Shown: positions 36,788 through 46,199, numbered from the stretch's first letter. The stretch is 64,000 nt of DNA from Micrococcales bacterium (GCA_009779195.1 WRET01000002.1:62001-126000); one strand, 5' to 3'. Notes: generated by a model from the letters alone, not told the origin. Made by a program: numbers and translations.

Positions 36788-37387
36788 TCAAGGGGTGAGC
36801 CGTCGACGGCCTTCGAAAGCCCGCCCGAGAGTGACTTCGTCGGCGTACTCCAGGTCGCCGCCGACGGGCAGACCCGAGGCCAGACGGCTGACGGTCATAC
36901 CCATGGGGACCAGCAGACGGGCCAGGTAGGTCGCGGTGGCCTCACCTTCGACGTTCGGGTCGGTGGCCAAGATCACCTCGGTGACCTGACCGTCGGCCAG
37001 GCGCGACATGAGCCCTGCGACACGCAGGTCGTCTGGCCCGATCCCGGCGATGGGGTTGATCGCCCCGCCGAGCACGTGGTAGCGACCGCGGAACTCACGC
37101 GTCCGCTCGATCGCGACGACGTCCTTGGCTTCTTCGACCACGCAGATGACGTTCACCGACCGCCGCGGGTCCCGGCAGATGACGCACTGCTGGGCCTGCG
37201 CCACGTTGCCGCACACCTCGCAGAAACGGACCTTGGCCTTGACCTCGGTGAGCGCGTCGACCAGACGCCGGACGTCAGCCGGGTCGGCCGCCAGGACGTG
37301 GAACGCGATCCGCTGCGCGCTCTTCGGCCCGATGCCCGGCAGCCGTCCCAGCTCGTCCACCAGGTCCTGAATCGCACCTTCGTACAC
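36788..37387 (-). CDS. recR: Recombination protein RecR
   Basis: 199 residues, full length. Helix-hairpin-helix [21 protein letters not shown], four-cysteine zinc finger [16 protein letters not shown], and a Toprim domain beginning [14 protein letters not shown] with [19 protein letters not shown]. It loads RecA on gapped DNA together with RecF/RecO. GTG start at 37387 with TAGGGT seven bases upstream, so leaderless. It lies downstream of dnaX and an Eis-like gene, and upstream of DUF5063. Confidence 0.96.
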   Translation of the reverse strand: MYEGAIQDLVDELGRLPGIGPKSAQRIAFHVLAADPADVRRLVDALTEVKAKVRFCEVCGNVAQAQQCVICRDPRRSVNVICVVEEAKDVVAIERTREFRGRYHVLGGAINPIAGIGPDDLRVAGLMSRLADGQVTEVILATDPNVEGEATATYLARLLVPMGMTVSRLASGLPVGGDLEYADEVTLGRAFEGRRRLTP

Positions 37388-37394
37388 GGCCCCC

Positions 37395-37400
37395 ACCCTA
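37395..37400 (-). promoter_or_regulatory. Leaderless -10 box of recR (TAGGGT)
   Basis: TAGGGT on the minus strand, 7 bases before the GTG of recR. The same hexamer precedes dnaX. Confidence 0.55.
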
Positions 37401-37466
37401 CGGCTCTCGCCCAGGCTCTGTAGCCGCCGACCCGGAAGCCGTCGAGGTGCGAGCACGTCCGGACGG

Positions 37467-38714
37467 TCAGAACTCCCAGGGGCAGAAGGGGGCGGTGTGC
37501 CAGGCGAAAGCAGTGCTCGTGCGGGCGACGGCCCCGGGGGTGTGTTCGGTGACGATGCCAGCGTCGGCCAGTCCCGGCAGGTGGGGGGCACCGAGGTAGA
37601 CCGACGCCAGGTCGCGCACGTCGAGGGTGATATCGGGCTGCTGGTCGGTGCTGGTGACGTGCGTGGGCGTGCCGGGACCGGCGCTGGTCACCCGCCAGCG
37701 GCCGTGGTTGGAGCTGATGAGGGTGTCGGTGACGTCGAGGACGACGTCGAGCCCGGTGGCGCAACGGCGGGCGCAGAGCGCGCCGGGCAGGTCCACCAGG
37801 CGCAGCCAGAGGCTGTCGCACAGTCTGGGCACGGTGGCACGACGGTCCACCAGCAGGTGCCACAACGGGTCGTCGCAGGCCAGGCCCGGGGTCTCGACGG
37901 TTGTGGTGAGGTCCAGGTCCAGCAAGAACGACCACAGCCGGTGGTGGGCTGCGGCGTCGAGGGCCACGGCCTCTTCGACCTTGACCGTGTAACAGGCGTT
38001 TTCGTGCTTCCACACCGTCGTGCGCCGCAGCAGCGCGTACGCGCGTGGGGCACCGTCCGGTGCGCGCACCACGGCCAGACGCAGCGCTTCTGCACCCTCG
38101 CGCAGGCCCGGCGGGTCCGCCAGCACCCGTTGCCGCAGCACGGGCAGGTCGCGAGCGGGCCACCCTGGCCTGGTGCGACCAGCAGCGCTGTGCACCGTGC
38201 CCACGAGGTCGGCGTGCTCGGCCGAGGCGGTGGCGAAGGTGACATCGAGCCTCTGGTCACCGGCGACCGGACGCAAGGCGGCGCCACGCGGCACAGTGGC
38301 GTGCAGCTGGTCGGCGGCCCTGCCGTAGCCGAACCGTCCGTAGATCGGTTCCTCGGCTGCCCGCAGGATCGACACGACCTCGCCCCGCGCCGCCGTGCGG
38401 GCCAGGTGCTCGTCCATCATGGCGCGCAACAACCCACGCCGACGGTGCCCGGGGTTCACAGCGACCCAGGTCAACCCAGCAGCCCGGACCTGACCACCAG
38501 GTACCGCAAGCCGGAACGCGTACGACCCGTGCATGGCCGCCGCCGCCCCGCCGGGCCCCTCGACAAGCCACGACCGTTCCACCGGGACCGGATAAGGCGG
38601 CAGCTCGTCGTCGTCGTCGACAGGCATAGCCCACGACACCCGGTCGAACTCCAGAGCAACCGACACCCGGTCAGCGCCAAGAGCAGCATGCTGGTACCCC
38701 GCAGGCAATTCCAT
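37467..38714 (-). CDS. Eis-family GNAT N-acetyltransferase
   Basis: 415 residues with the three-part Eis layout. An N-terminal GNAT domain has the acetyl-CoA loop [19 protein letters not shown] and [11 protein letters not shown] second GNAT-like domain and a sterol-carrier-like C-terminal domain follow, ending in a free Phe (FCPWEF), as in Eis proteins where the C-terminal carboxylate is catalytic. Eis enzymes acetylate amines of aminoglycosides or protein lysines. ATG 38714 is chosen because GAGGAT lies six bases upstream. It sits between dnaX and recR, where such genes are not usual. Confidence 0.88.
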   Translation of the reverse strand: MELPAGYQHAALGADRVSVALEFDRVSWAMPVDDDDELPPYPVPVERSWLVEGPGGAAAAMHGSYAFRLAVPGGQVRAAGLTWVAVNPGHRRRGLLRAMMDEHLARTAARGEVVSILRAAEEPIYGRFGYGRAADQLHATVPRGAALRPVAGDQRLDVTFATASAEHADLVGTVHSAAGRTRPGWPARDLPVLRQRVLADPPGLREGAEALRLAVVRAPDGAPRAYALLRRTTVWKHENACYTVKVEEAVALDAAAHHRLWSFLLDLDLTTTVETPGLACDDPLWHLLVDRRATVPRLCDSLWLRLVDLPGALCARRCATGLDVVLDVTDTLISSNHGRWRVTSAGPGTPTHVTSTDQQPDITLDVRDLASVYLGAPHLPGLADAGIVTEHTPGAVARTSTAFAWHTAPFCPWEF

Positions 38715-38762
38715 CCCCCCATCCTCGCCCATCCATCACCACCACCCATACATCCCATGACT

Positions 38763-38862
38763 GAGAGCTGACCTGCACGACGAGAGCTGACCTCGCAAGG
38801 TCAGCTCTCGCCGGGAAGGTCAGTCTCCAATATATGGACGCGATGTCCAAAATACGAGACTC
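38763..38862. repeat. ~100-bp hairpin element, copy next to dnaX
   Basis: A hairpin (38763-38827) built from GAGAGCTGACCT modules and their complements AGGTCAG is followed by a 35-base tail (CCAATATATGG...GATGTCCAAAA...GAGACTC). The whole unit, tail included, recurs inverted at 48506-48606. Directly past the dnaX stop, it probably also ends dnaX transcription. Confidence 0.7.
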
Positions 38863-38868
38863 TCGTGG

Positions 38869-41034
38869 CTACTCGGGGTCGGTGAGCTCTTCGTCGATGA
38901 CTTGGCCGCCGAGCATCTGGGCGATGAGGGGGGCGCCGACGAGGCCAGAGCCGGGCAGGTCGGGGTCGTCGGGGGACGGGTCGTCGGGCGGGGCGGTGGC
39001 GGGGACGGGGGTGGTGGGGACCGGACGGGTCGGTGGGGCAGACGGCGGCGGCTGTGCGGCCGTGGGAGACGGTTGGTCCCAGGGTGGCTCTTCGGGGGGT
39101 GGGTCGTCGTCCCAGGGGGGTGGGGTGCTGGCGGCGGGGGCTGGCGGGGGCGTGGGGGGGGCGGACCAGGACGCTTCGGCCTGGGCGGGGGTGGGCATCG
39201 TCTGCGCGGGCGCAGGCAGAGCGGGGGCCGCCGACGGTACGGCTGGGTCGTGGAGCTCGGCTTCGACGTGGACGTCGACGCCCAGGGTCTCGCGCAGGGC
39301 ACGGGCGACGACGTCAGCGTGGCCGGACGAGCGGAAGGCGTTGACATGGCCGGGGCGGGTGAAACCGATACGCAAGACGGTGTCGTCCAGGGCCAGAGGC
39401 AGGGCGTTGTCGGCGACGAGGGCGTAGGTGAGCTTGCGCAGGTTCGCCGTCGTGGCCAGCACCTCGGGCCAGCGACGACGCAGCATCTCGGTGTCCAGGG
39501 CCTGCCGGGTCGCCCCCGGTGCCGGTGTGGGTGCCGAGGCTGGCTGTCGGTCGTCGTGCGGTGCTGCGGGCTGCTCGGCGGCGGACTGCTCGGCGACCGG
39601 GCCGGACGGCGCAGCGCCTGTGCCACGACCTGGACGAGGCGGGTCTACAGCACGCTGGACAGGATCTGCGGCCTGGACGGGACCAGCGGCGGGCTGGGTA
39701 TCGGTGGTCGGCGGGGCGGGCTGCGGCGCATCGGACGCGGCGAGGGCGGCCGGTGAGACACGAGGAACCGTTCCCACCGTCTGGGCTGTTCCCACCGTCT
39801 GGGTCGGTCCCGTCGTCTGGGTCGATCGTGCTGTCTGGGCCGGACCAGCGGGTACGGCCCCGCTGGCCAGGGTGCGTTCGACGTGGTCCAGACGGGCACC
39901 TAGACCGCGGGTGGAGTCGTCAGCGGCGGGAAGCAGCAAACGGGCGGCGAGCAGCTCCAGCTGCAGGCGCGGTGACGTGGCGCCGGTCATCTCGGTCAGG
40001 GCGGTGGCAGCCAGGTCCGCCGAACGTGACAGCTCACCGGCTCCCAGGTGCGCGGCCTGGGCACGCATACGGTCGAGCTGGTCGGCGGGCACGTCACGCA
40101 GCACCGCGGTCGCAGCCTGGCCGGACGCGGCGATGACGATGAGGTCACGCAGACGTTCGGTGAGGTCTTCGACGAACCGGCGCGGTTCGTGCCCCGCGTC
40201 GACCACCCGTTCGACCACCCGGAACGCCGCCGCGCCGTCACGGGCAGCCAGCGCTTCGACCAGGTCGTCGAGCAGCGACGCAGGGGTGTAGCCGAGCAGG
40301 GCGACCGCCGGGTCGTAGGCCAGGCCGTCGGGCCCCGCCCCGGCGACGAGCTGGTCGAGCACCGACAGGCTGTCGCGCACCGACCCGGCCCCGGCACGCA
40401 CCACCAGCGACAGCACACCGGGCCCGACAGTGACCTCCTCGCGGGCGCACACGTCTTCCAGGTACGGCACGAGAACGTCAGGGGCCACGAGGCGGAACGG
40501 GTAGTGGTGGGTGCGCGAGCGGACCGTCCCGATGACCTTGTCCGGCTCCGTCGTGGCGAAGACGAACTTCACGTGCGGCGGAGGTTCCTCGACGATCTTC
40601 AGCAGCGCGTTGAACCCCTGCGGGGTGACCATGTGGGCCTCGTCCAAGATGAACACCTTGAACCGGTCCCGGGCCGGGGCGAACGTGGCCCTCTCACGCA
40701 GCTCGCGGGCATCGTCCACACCCCCGTGGCTGGCTGCGTCGATCTCCACCACGTCGAGCGACCCCGGACCCCCGGTCGCCAGCTCGACGCACGACGCGCA
40801 TGTCCCGCACGGCGTGTCGGTCGGGGTCTGCGCAGTGTTCGCCGCGCAGTTGAGCACCCGCGCCAAGATCCGCGCCGAGCTCGTCTTGCCGCACCCACGC
40901 GGCCCGGAGAACAAGTAGGCGTGGTTGACCTGCCCGCTGCGCAGCGCCTGCCGCAACGGCGCCGTCACATGGTCCTGCCCGATGACCTCCGCAAAAGTCT
41001 CCGGCCGGTACCTCCTGTACAGCGCAGTGCTCAC
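38869..41034 (-). CDS. dnaX: DNA polymerase III gamma/tau subunit
   Basis: Clamp-loader ATPase, 721 residues. Domain I has the Walker A GPRGCGKTSSARILARVLNC and zinc-binding CGTCASCVE. Walker B is FKVFILDEAHMVT, and the SRC-like motif region is VRSRTHHYPFRL. The central linker has four tandem QTxxxT hexapeptides (about residues 400-425) encoded by 18-base repeats, then a long Pro-rich stretch before the acidic C-terminus. The DNA encoding VGTVPRVS closely matches the GACGGTTCC REP repeats of this window. GTG start at 41034 with TAGGGT six bases upstream. Confidence 0.95.
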   Translation of the reverse strand: MSTALYRRYRPETFAEVIGQDHVTAPLRQALRSGQVNHAYLFSGPRGCGKTSSARILARVLNCAANTAQTPTDTPCGTCASCVELATGGPGSLDVVEIDAASHGGVDDARELRERATFAPARDRFKVFILDEAHMVTPQGFNALLKIVEEPPPHVKFVFATTEPDKVIGTVRSRTHHYPFRLVAPDVLVPYLEDVCAREEVTVGPGVLSLVVRAGAGSVRDSLSVLDQLVAGAGPDGLAYDPAVALLGYTPASLLDDLVEALAARDGAAAFRVVERVVDAGHEPRRFVEDLTERLRDLIVIAASGQAATAVLRDVPADQLDRMRAQAAHLGAGELSRSADLAATALTEMTGATSPRLQLELLAARLLLPAADDSTRGLGARLDHVERTLASGAVPAGPAQTARSTQTTGPTQTVGTAQTVGTVPRVSPAALAASDAPQPAPPTTDTQPAAGPVQAADPVQRAVDPPRPGRGTGAAPSGPVAEQSAAEQPAAPHDDRQPASAPTPAPGATRQALDTEMLRRRWPEVLATTANLRKLTYALVADNALPLALDDTVLRIGFTRPGHVNAFRSSGHADVVARALRETLGVDVHVEAELHDPAVPSAAPALPAPAQTMPTPAQAEASWSAPPTPPPAPAASTPPPWDDDPPPEEPPWDQPSPTAAQPPPSAPPTRPVPTTPVPATAPPDDPSPDDPDLPGSGLVGAPLIAQMLGGQVIDEELTDPE
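39755..39845 (-). repeat. REP-like and 18-bp repeats inside dnaX
   Basis: GACGGTGGGAACGGTTCCTC (minus strand) matches the REP consensus GACGGTGGGGACGGTTCCTG at 18 of 20 bases and is followed by GTGTCTC where REPs have CTGTCTTG. Upstream in the gene are 18-base repeats containing CCAGACGGTGGGAAC-type sequence, giving QTVGTA/QTVGTV hexapeptides. Confidence 0.7.
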
Positions 41035-41040
41035 CGGTCC

Positions 41041-41046
41041 ACCCTA
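41041..41046 (-). promoter_or_regulatory. Leaderless -10 box of dnaX (TAGGGT)
   Basis: TAGGGT on the minus strand, 6 bases before GTG 41034. It is close to the stop of the PPTase-like gene (41061), so dnaX has its own promoter. Confidence 0.55.
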
Positions 41047-41060
41047 CCGACCGCACCGGC

Positions 41061-41915
41061 CTATTCGGCGGCGACTGTGACGACCGAGATCCAGCGGCGG
41101 GTGCCACCGATGGTGACCGGCCACTGGGAGGCGGACAGGGGCGAACGGCTCAGGCCCAGGTCGGCGCGCACCGACGGGGGCGACAGACGTGCGCGGACCA
41201 GACCCAGGTCGAGAAGCACATGCAGGCCCAACGCTGAGACGGCGGCGCGTTTGAGGGTCCACAACCGGGCCAGGTCTTCGCGGACCTGCGCTGGCGACAG
41301 CCCTGCCAGCCACCGGCGCTCCTCCGGGTCGATCAGCTCGGAGGAGTAACCGAGCAGGTCGTCAGCCATCTGAGCAGACGGTTCAGCCTCGACATCCACC
41401 CCGACCAGGTCCGAGCCGATCGCCGCGACGACCACGTCCGGCGACTGCAGCACGACGATCCCAGGGCACGACGACCCCGACCCGCCGTGGACGATGAGGC
41501 GTCCGCTGCCCGTACGCGACAAGCGCCACTCCTGCGGTTGGATGCCTGGGTCCACCCGGTCGGTCAGCAGCCTGCGCAGCAAGACCCGGCCCAGCGCGGC
41601 GCGCACCCGCTGCGGCCCGGGTTTGGCCAGCGCCAGCTCAGCGAGGTCGGCCGGGTCCAGCACGTCCACAGCCACCCCTGCGCCGGCGAGAGAGTCCAGG
41701 TCGTACACGCTGGCCAGGCCGGTCGCGACCAGGTCCAGCACTGCGGTCCACACACCCAGCTCGGGCACGTGGGTCGTCGTACCGGACACCCCTGCCGCGG
41801 TGATCTGCTCAGCCAACGACCACGACGAAACCGGTCCGCCGGGAGCCGCGACAGGAATCTCCCCGGAAGGCGGGTGCCCAACAGACGTGGGATGAAAAGT
41901 GCCGACGACAGTCAT
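41061..41915 (-). CDS. 4'-phosphopantetheinyl transferase-like protein
   Basis: 284 residues. Sfp-type landmarks are present in the C-terminal half: LVGVDVEAEPS (first metal-binding Asp), LIDPEERRWLAG and LARLWTLKRAAVSALG, where the family has W-x-x-K-E-A. Here the Glu is Arg, which may reduce activity. The N-terminal 100 residues are not recognised. ATG 41915 has GGGAG at good spacing. It would transfer phosphopantetheine from CoA to carrier-protein serines. No polyketide or peptide synthase is nearby. Confidence 0.72.
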   Translation of the reverse strand: MTVVGTFHPTSVGHPPSGEIPVAAPGGPVSSWSLAEQITAAGVSGTTTHVPELGVWTAVLDLVATGLASVYDLDSLAGAGVAVDVLDPADLAELALAKPGPQRVRAALGRVLLRRLLTDRVDPGIQPQEWRLSRTGSGRLIVHGGSGSSCPGIVVLQSPDVVVAAIGSDLVGVDVEAEPSAQMADDLLGYSSELIDPEERRWLAGLSPAQVREDLARLWTLKRAAVSALGLHVLLDLGLVRARLSPPSVRADLGLSRSPLSASQWPVTIGGTRRWISVVTVAAE

Positions 41916-42392
41916 CGTCGTCTCCCTGGTGCGGACCCGACCCGCGAAGCGATCCACATAGCACTACAGCCTCTCCATGTGACGGACCTGCGTGGCCCCG
42001 GCGACGAGTCCACCCAACCAGCATGGGCTACGAAGCCGACATATGCGACTTTGGACCCAAGTGTCGCGGTTCGCAAGCCGAGCGGGTGAACCTCGCGGTG
42101 GCAAGCCGTGGCCCGATGCGCATCCGCCCGCGCCCGCGTCACCGGCTCGGTCAGGCGGGCAAGCACCTCATCCAGGCGGACCCCCGCGCCCCGGAGCAGG
42201 ACGGCGACCCCCGGGCACACAGCCGGCAGATACCGCAAAACCAGTCCTTTCGTGCTACGACACAGGCAAACTGAAGGGGGAACTGGTCAGCGATCACCCA
42301 CGATGACCGATGAGAGTGGGCGACAACTGGTCCCGGAAGCCCGCCGAGCCAGGTACGGTTGTCCTAGATCAGCTGACGTGTCGGGAGGCGAG
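41916..42392. other. Divergent intergenic stretch
   Basis: About 475 bases between two divergent genes. Frames on both strands are open for about 100 codons (for example minus 41912-42238) but have no ribosome site or family resemblance and are not called. A GTACGGTTGTCCTAGATC stretch at about 42353-42370 probably holds the promoter of the 42393 gene. Confidence 0.4.
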
Positions 42393-43253
42393 ATGACGGC
42401 CGGTGCGGACACGGCCCCGAGAGTTGCGACCCCACGGAACCTCACCCCTGGGGAACAAGCGCGGCTCGAGGCTGCCGTCGACCGGGTCCTTCGGCTCGTC
42501 GACCCACTGGACCCACTTCGGGTCGCCGAGCTGTGGGACCGCCTGCTCGAAGGCGGGCAGTACGACGACCTGGAAGGCGCCCGTTCAGTAGGCGTCGCCA
42601 TCGGCACGCTCCTGCTCGACGCCGACCCCACCGCCCGCTGGGTCTCATGCCTGGGACCGCGCGGCTGGACCCCCGGCGTGGTCTCCGAAGCCCGCCCATT
42701 CTCGCCAGTGCTCCCCGTCGCCGACTCCCTGTCCCGCTGGCCCGGCGCACCCGCAGACTGGATCGAACCGTACATCAACGGCTCTCTGGACCACCTGCTG
42801 AACCCCGGTGGTCTCGACGACCACCCATGGATCCCCAGCACCGACGACCTGCCCCAACCCCCCGCCTCCCAGGTCGCCGACCTGGCGACAACAGCCCTCA
42901 ACCTGGGCCTGGCCCTGGCTGGCGACGAGTCCCGGGCTTTCGCAGTGCTCCCCGGCGCTGGCGGTCCCATGAGCGCCCCCGCCCCCGGCGACCCCACCGA
43001 CCGCGACGCGGTACGCACCTGGGCCCGGGCCTGGGGCGTACAAGCCGGGGCCCCCATGCTTGCTGTCGCCTGGGTCGAACCCCCACGCGGGTCCGCCCGT
43101 CACGCACTCGTCCGCGCCGGCTCCGTCGTCGTCGAAGCCAGCGAAGCCGGACGCCCCGGCGTCGTCATGGCCCACGAGTTCACCACCGGCCGCGGCGGCA
43201 CCGCCGGCTCCGGCGGCCCAGTGATCATCGGCGCCTCCAACCCCGTCCTGTAG
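42393..43253 (+). CDS. Hypothetical protein
   Basis: 286 residues, soluble. The N-terminal region (about 20-110) has VDPLDPLRVAELWDRLLEGG and ARSVGVAIGTLLLDADP, which resembles a small DUF3806-like fold, but the match is weak. The C-terminal region has small-residue-rich strands (VRAGSVVVEASEAGRPG) and a Gly-rich tail. ATG 42393 is preceded by a very good GGGAGGCGAG. An upstream in-frame ATG at 42303 lacks such a site. Confidence 0.65.
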   Translation: MTAGADTAPRVATPRNLTPGEQARLEAAVDRVLRLVDPLDPLRVAELWDRLLEGGQYDDLEGARSVGVAIGTLLLDADPTARWVSCLGPRGWTPGVVSEARPFSPVLPVADSLSRWPGAPADWIEPYINGSLDHLLNPGGLDDHPWIPSTDDLPQPPASQVADLATTALNLGLALAGDESRAFAVLPGAGGPMSAPAPGDPTDRDAVRTWARAWGVQAGAPMLAVAWVEPPRGSARHALVRAGSVVVEASEAGRPGVVMAHEFTTGRGGTAGSGGPVIIGASNPVL

Positions 43254-43317
43254 GTATCAGTTTGGGCCCGGCCCTCCCGGGCTGTACCCTCGTGCCTTGT
43301 GACCCGCAAGGGTCCTC

Positions 43318-43390
43318 GCGCCCGTGGCTCAATGGATAGAGCACCTGACTACGGATCAGGAGGTTGGGGGTTCGAGTCCCTCCGGGCGCG
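43318..43390 (+). tRNA. tRNA-Arg (anticodon ACG)
   Basis: Acceptor stem GCGCCCG/CGGGCGC, D arm GCTC...GAGC, anticodon stem CCTGA/TCAGG with loop CTACGGA (anticodon ACG), and T arm GGGGG-TTCGAGT-CCCTC. Discriminator G, no encoded CCA. It stands at the left border of the accessory stretch 43.4-48.6 kb and could have served as an integration site. Confidence 0.95.
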
Positions 43391-43396
43391 CGAGAT

Positions 43397-43442
43397 CGAG
43401 GGCGACGTGTGCCTGCCAACAGCGCAGGCCACGTCGCTCTCG
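43397..43442 (+). terminator. Terminator after tRNA-Arg
   Basis: Near-perfect stem CGAG-GGCGACGTG-t-GCCTGC against GCAGGC-c-ACGTCGC-t-CTCG with a small loop, beginning 7 bases after the tRNA. Confidence 0.65.
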
Positions 43443-43516
43443 CCATTTCGTGCGGGGCCCGGCCCCGCACCCGCCGGGGGCGACCCCCGGACCCCCTCTC
43501 GGCCCCCTGACGGGGC

Positions 43517-43745
43517 GCCTTCGGATGGTCTGCTGGTGAGGATGGGAGACCAGGCGCATCGTCTCGGCCCCTGGCGGGGCCATTGGTGAGGTGGTGCGCG
43601 AGGGCGAGACGGTGGGGACGGTTCCTGCTGTCTTGCCAACTGCGCCGGTTCACGGCGCAGCGGGCAAGACTGAGGAACCGTCCCCACCGTCTCGCCCGGT
43701 CCGGCGCAGCGGACAAGACAGCAGGAACCGTCCCTACTGTCTCGT
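43517..43745. repeat. REP-type palindromic element, locus 2
   Basis: Begins with about 85 bases also found at locus 3 (CCTTCGGATGGTCTGCTGGT and onward). Then comes GAGACGGTGGGGACGGTTCC, a hairpin CTGCGCCG-gttca-CGGCGCAG, and two inverted copies ending ACCGTCCCCACCGTCTC and ACCGTCCCTACTGTCTC. No coding function; the 600 bases between tRNA-Arg and the Abi gene hold no other feature I can support. Confidence 0.75.
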
Positions 43746-44046
43746 GGTCCCGCGGCGGGGCCGACTGCCTGCGCTGCCCGGCCCGTCGGATGTCCACAAC
43801 GCTGCTGCTCGGCCACCCAGGGGTATGCTCCTGGTGGATCACGGTCTGGGGGCGCTGCGGTGATTGGCGGCGGTCAGAGCGACCTGGAACTGCTCGGCGA
43901 GATGGGACAGTCCATTCGGTGGGCACCACCTGGCGCGCCAGGTGATCTGTGGGCTACCGTCGAAGACATCAACACCGGCCCCTCTGAGCGCATGGCGGAC
44001 TTGTCCCCGGCGCTGATGGGCCGGTTTTCTTGTGCTGGGAGACCTG

Positions 44047-45024
44047 GTGAAGCCGATCAAGCCGTACCTGACGTACGACCAGCAGGTGGACCTGCTGGTC
44101 AGCAGGGGCATGGTCGTTGCCGACCGCGAGGCGGCGACCGACGCTCTGCGGCGCATCGGCTACTATCGGCTCTCTGCCTACACCTACGTGTTCCGTCCGC
44201 CAGCCCAGGACGGCGAGCAGTCCCGCCGGTCCGACGAGTTCGTCGAGGGCGCCACGTTCGCCCACGCGCTGGGGCTGCACGACTTCGACGACCGCCTTCG
44301 GAGCGTACTGCCGGCTGGTCTCCAGCAGCTCGAGGTCGCGCTGCGGACCCGGGTCGGGCACGAGCTCGGGCGGAGAGACTCTCTCGCCCACCTCGACCCG
44401 ACCCACCTGGACCAGAAGCGGTGCGAAGCTCCTGCCGAACGTCCCAGAGTTCCTGGAGACAACGCCTACGACGACTGGCGGCGCCGCTTCGACGACCAGG
44501 TCAGCGACGCCAAGACCGAGGACTTCGTCAAGCACCACTGGCTCCACTACGACGGCAAGATGCCGGTGTGGGTGGCGGTCGAGGTGATGACGTTCGGAAC
44601 CTTGACCAGGCTGTACGGGCTCCTGCGCACCACCGAGGCAAATGCCGTGGCGCGAAGTTACTCGGTCGACTACCGCGACCTGCTCTCCGGATGGCTGAGG
44701 TCCCTCACCCCACTTCGCAACCACTGTGCTCACAACGCACGTATCTGGAACCGGGCCACGCCGTACCCCGCGAAGAAGGGATCGAGATCGACGCTCCCAC
44801 CCGACCTGGTGCACCTGGTGGAGGTCGACAACCTGCGCATCTACCACCGTGCGGCCATCACTGCGCACCTCCTGCGCGCCATCGACCGACGAACGCGCTG
44901 GCCACAGCACTTCGTAGAGGTCATGAAGAAGTTCCCCGACAGCCCCCAGGTGACAGTGGAGCAAGACATGGGCTTTTCTACAAACTGGCGCGCCCTCGAC
45001 CTCTGGCAGCCCCTGAAGCGCTAG
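44047..45024 (+). CDS. Abi_2 (AbiD/AbiF) family abortive-infection protein
   Basis: 325 residues. The N-terminus KPYLTYDQQVDLLVSRGM and RIGYYRLSAYTYVFR are typical of the AbiD/AbiF (Abi_2) family, as are FDDRLRSVLPAGLQQLEVALR and PVWVAVEVMTFGTLTRLYGLL. Near residue 224 is RNHCAHNARIWNR, matching the HEPN Rx4H motif, so it is probably an RNA-targeting nuclease used against phage. GTG 44047 has GGGAG five bases before it; GTG 44032 is the longer alternative. It follows a REP element and tRNA-Arg. Confidence 0.92.
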   Translation: MKPIKPYLTYDQQVDLLVSRGMVVADREAATDALRRIGYYRLSAYTYVFRPPAQDGEQSRRSDEFVEGATFAHALGLHDFDDRLRSVLPAGLQQLEVALRTRVGHELGRRDSLAHLDPTHLDQKRCEAPAERPRVPGDNAYDDWRRRFDDQVSDAKTEDFVKHHWLHYDGKMPVWVAVEVMTFGTLTRLYGLLRTTEANAVARSYSVDYRDLLSGWLRSLTPLRNHCAHNARIWNRATPYPAKKGSRSTLPPDLVHLVEVDNLRIYHRAAITAHLLRAIDRRTRWPQHFVEVMKKFPDSPQVTVEQDMGFSTNWRALDLWQPLKR

Positions 45025-45061
45025 CCGCGTCCTGGTGACCTGCTGACTCACCCCCCGTCCG

Positions 45062-45575
45062 GCGTTCACCATGTGGTCCAGGAGCATTACCGTGGCGCCT
45101 TGTCGGCCAGCGGGTGCGGTAGCGCCTGGAACCACCGGGCCACCTCCTCGTTGGCGTTGGGGTTGCACGAGGCCAGCGACAGGCCCTCTCCCGTGGAGTC
45201 CACGACCAAGAACGCCGGGCCGTGACCTCGCGCCGACGACCGTGCCACCGCAGCGAGCAGCGACGTCACGCCAGCGGCATCGTGCCTGCCTGCCTGCCTG
45301 CCTGGGTGGTGGTGGAACAGTCGCTTCACCAGCCACGCCCAGGGCTACCACCAGGCGCAGCACGGCTGACTCTTTGTTGTCCTCGAAGTCGATGTAGTGG
45401 AAGTCTCTACCGGCCTTCATCTGCTCCCAGCCAACCTTCATGGCCAGGAACGACTTGCCGTCGCCGGACTCGGCCAGGCCTTTGACGCGGCCCTCGTGGA
45501 ACAGGCCCATCCCGCCGTCCACGACGTCGACGGCGGGCTTGACAAGCGCCAGGGTGCCTGCATCGACCACCGGCT
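45062..45575 (-). pseudogene. Frameshifted fragment of a RepA/AAA_25-like ATPase
   Basis: Minus-strand remains of a primase/helicase-type ATPase split over three frames. Walker A-like GLAESGDGKSFLAMK and DFHYIDFEDN are in the first frame. Beyond a (GGCA)5 tract the second frame continues ARGHGPAFLVVDSTGEG (Walker B) and NANEEVARWFQALP. A third frame has GATVMLLDHMV. The 5' part is missing. Such ATPases come from prophages and integrative plasmids. Confidence 0.7.
45283..45302. repeat. (TGCC)5 tetranucleotide tract
   Basis: Five perfect TGCC units at the point where the RepA-like pseudogene changes frame. Slipped-strand gain or loss of a unit would shift the frame by one. Confidence 0.85.
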
Positions 45576-45629
45576 GCAGCGCACGTCGTCGAGTCGCGGG
45601 GGCGGGTGCTGTCTACTACGTTGCCCGCT

Positions 45630-46199
45630 ATGCGCAGCTACAAGAACATCGCCATCACTCTTCTCGCCGCTGGAGTCCTCGCACTGTCTGGATGCGCAGA
45701 CTCGGGCAACTCTGTCGACCTTCCGTCGGACAAACCCGCCACGACCGACGAAGCGGGCGACAAAGAAGACAAGGCTGCGGGTACCCGGGAGAACCCGTAC
45801 CCGATCGGCTCTACTGTCAAGGGCAAGGAGTGGGACGTGACGATCAACAGCGTCACTCTCGACGCCACTGCCGCGGTGATGGCCGAGAACCAGTTCAACG
45901 ACCCGCCCGGCGAGGGCCAGCAGTACGCCTTGGTCAACATCACTGTCACTTACACCGGTACTGACTCGTCGACCCCCTGGACCACCATCAAGTACGTCGG
46001 CGCGGACGGGTCGACATCGAGCGGCAGCGACTCGTTCGCGGTCGCACCCGAGGCGTTCGACAGTCTGACAGAGCTCTACCAAGGCGGGACCGCCACAGGG
46101 AACATCGTGCTCCAGGTGCCCACCGAAGCACCTGAGACGGGTGTGCTGTCCGTCGAGCCGGACATGATGGGCGACAAGAGTTTCGTCGCCGTCCAGTAG
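45630..46199 (+). CDS. Secreted lipoprotein, DUF4352-like
   Basis: 189 residues: lipoprotein signal with lipobox LSGC at about residue 22, an acidic spacer (DKPATTDEAGDKEDKAAG), then a beta-rich domain opening NPYPIGSTVKGKEWDVTINS and containing GEGQQYALVNITVTYTG, which is the DUF4352 pattern of immunoglobulin-like lipoproteins. TACGTT lies 7 bases before the ATG, so the message is leaderless. Confidence 0.8.
   Translation: MRSYKNIAITLLAAGVLALSGCADSGNSVDLPSDKPATTDEAGDKEDKAAGTRENPYPIGSTVKGKEWDVTINSVTLDATAAVMAENQFNDPPGEGQQYALVNITVTYTGTDSSTPWTTIKYVGADGSTSSGSDSFAVAPEAFDSLTELYQGGTATGNIVLQVPTEAPETGVLSVEPDMMGDKSFVAVQ

Noticed and set aside
41912..42238. 108-codon minus frame upstream of the PPTase-like gene
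   Set aside because: No ribosome site or -10 box at its start, and Arg/Ala bias as in shadows; overlaps the PPTase start.
43969..45570. Minus-strand 533-codon frame through the Abi gene
   Set aside because: Only its first ~75 codons (45340-45570) are real ATPase remains. The rest is the reverse of the Abi_2 coding sequence and of frameshifted DNA.
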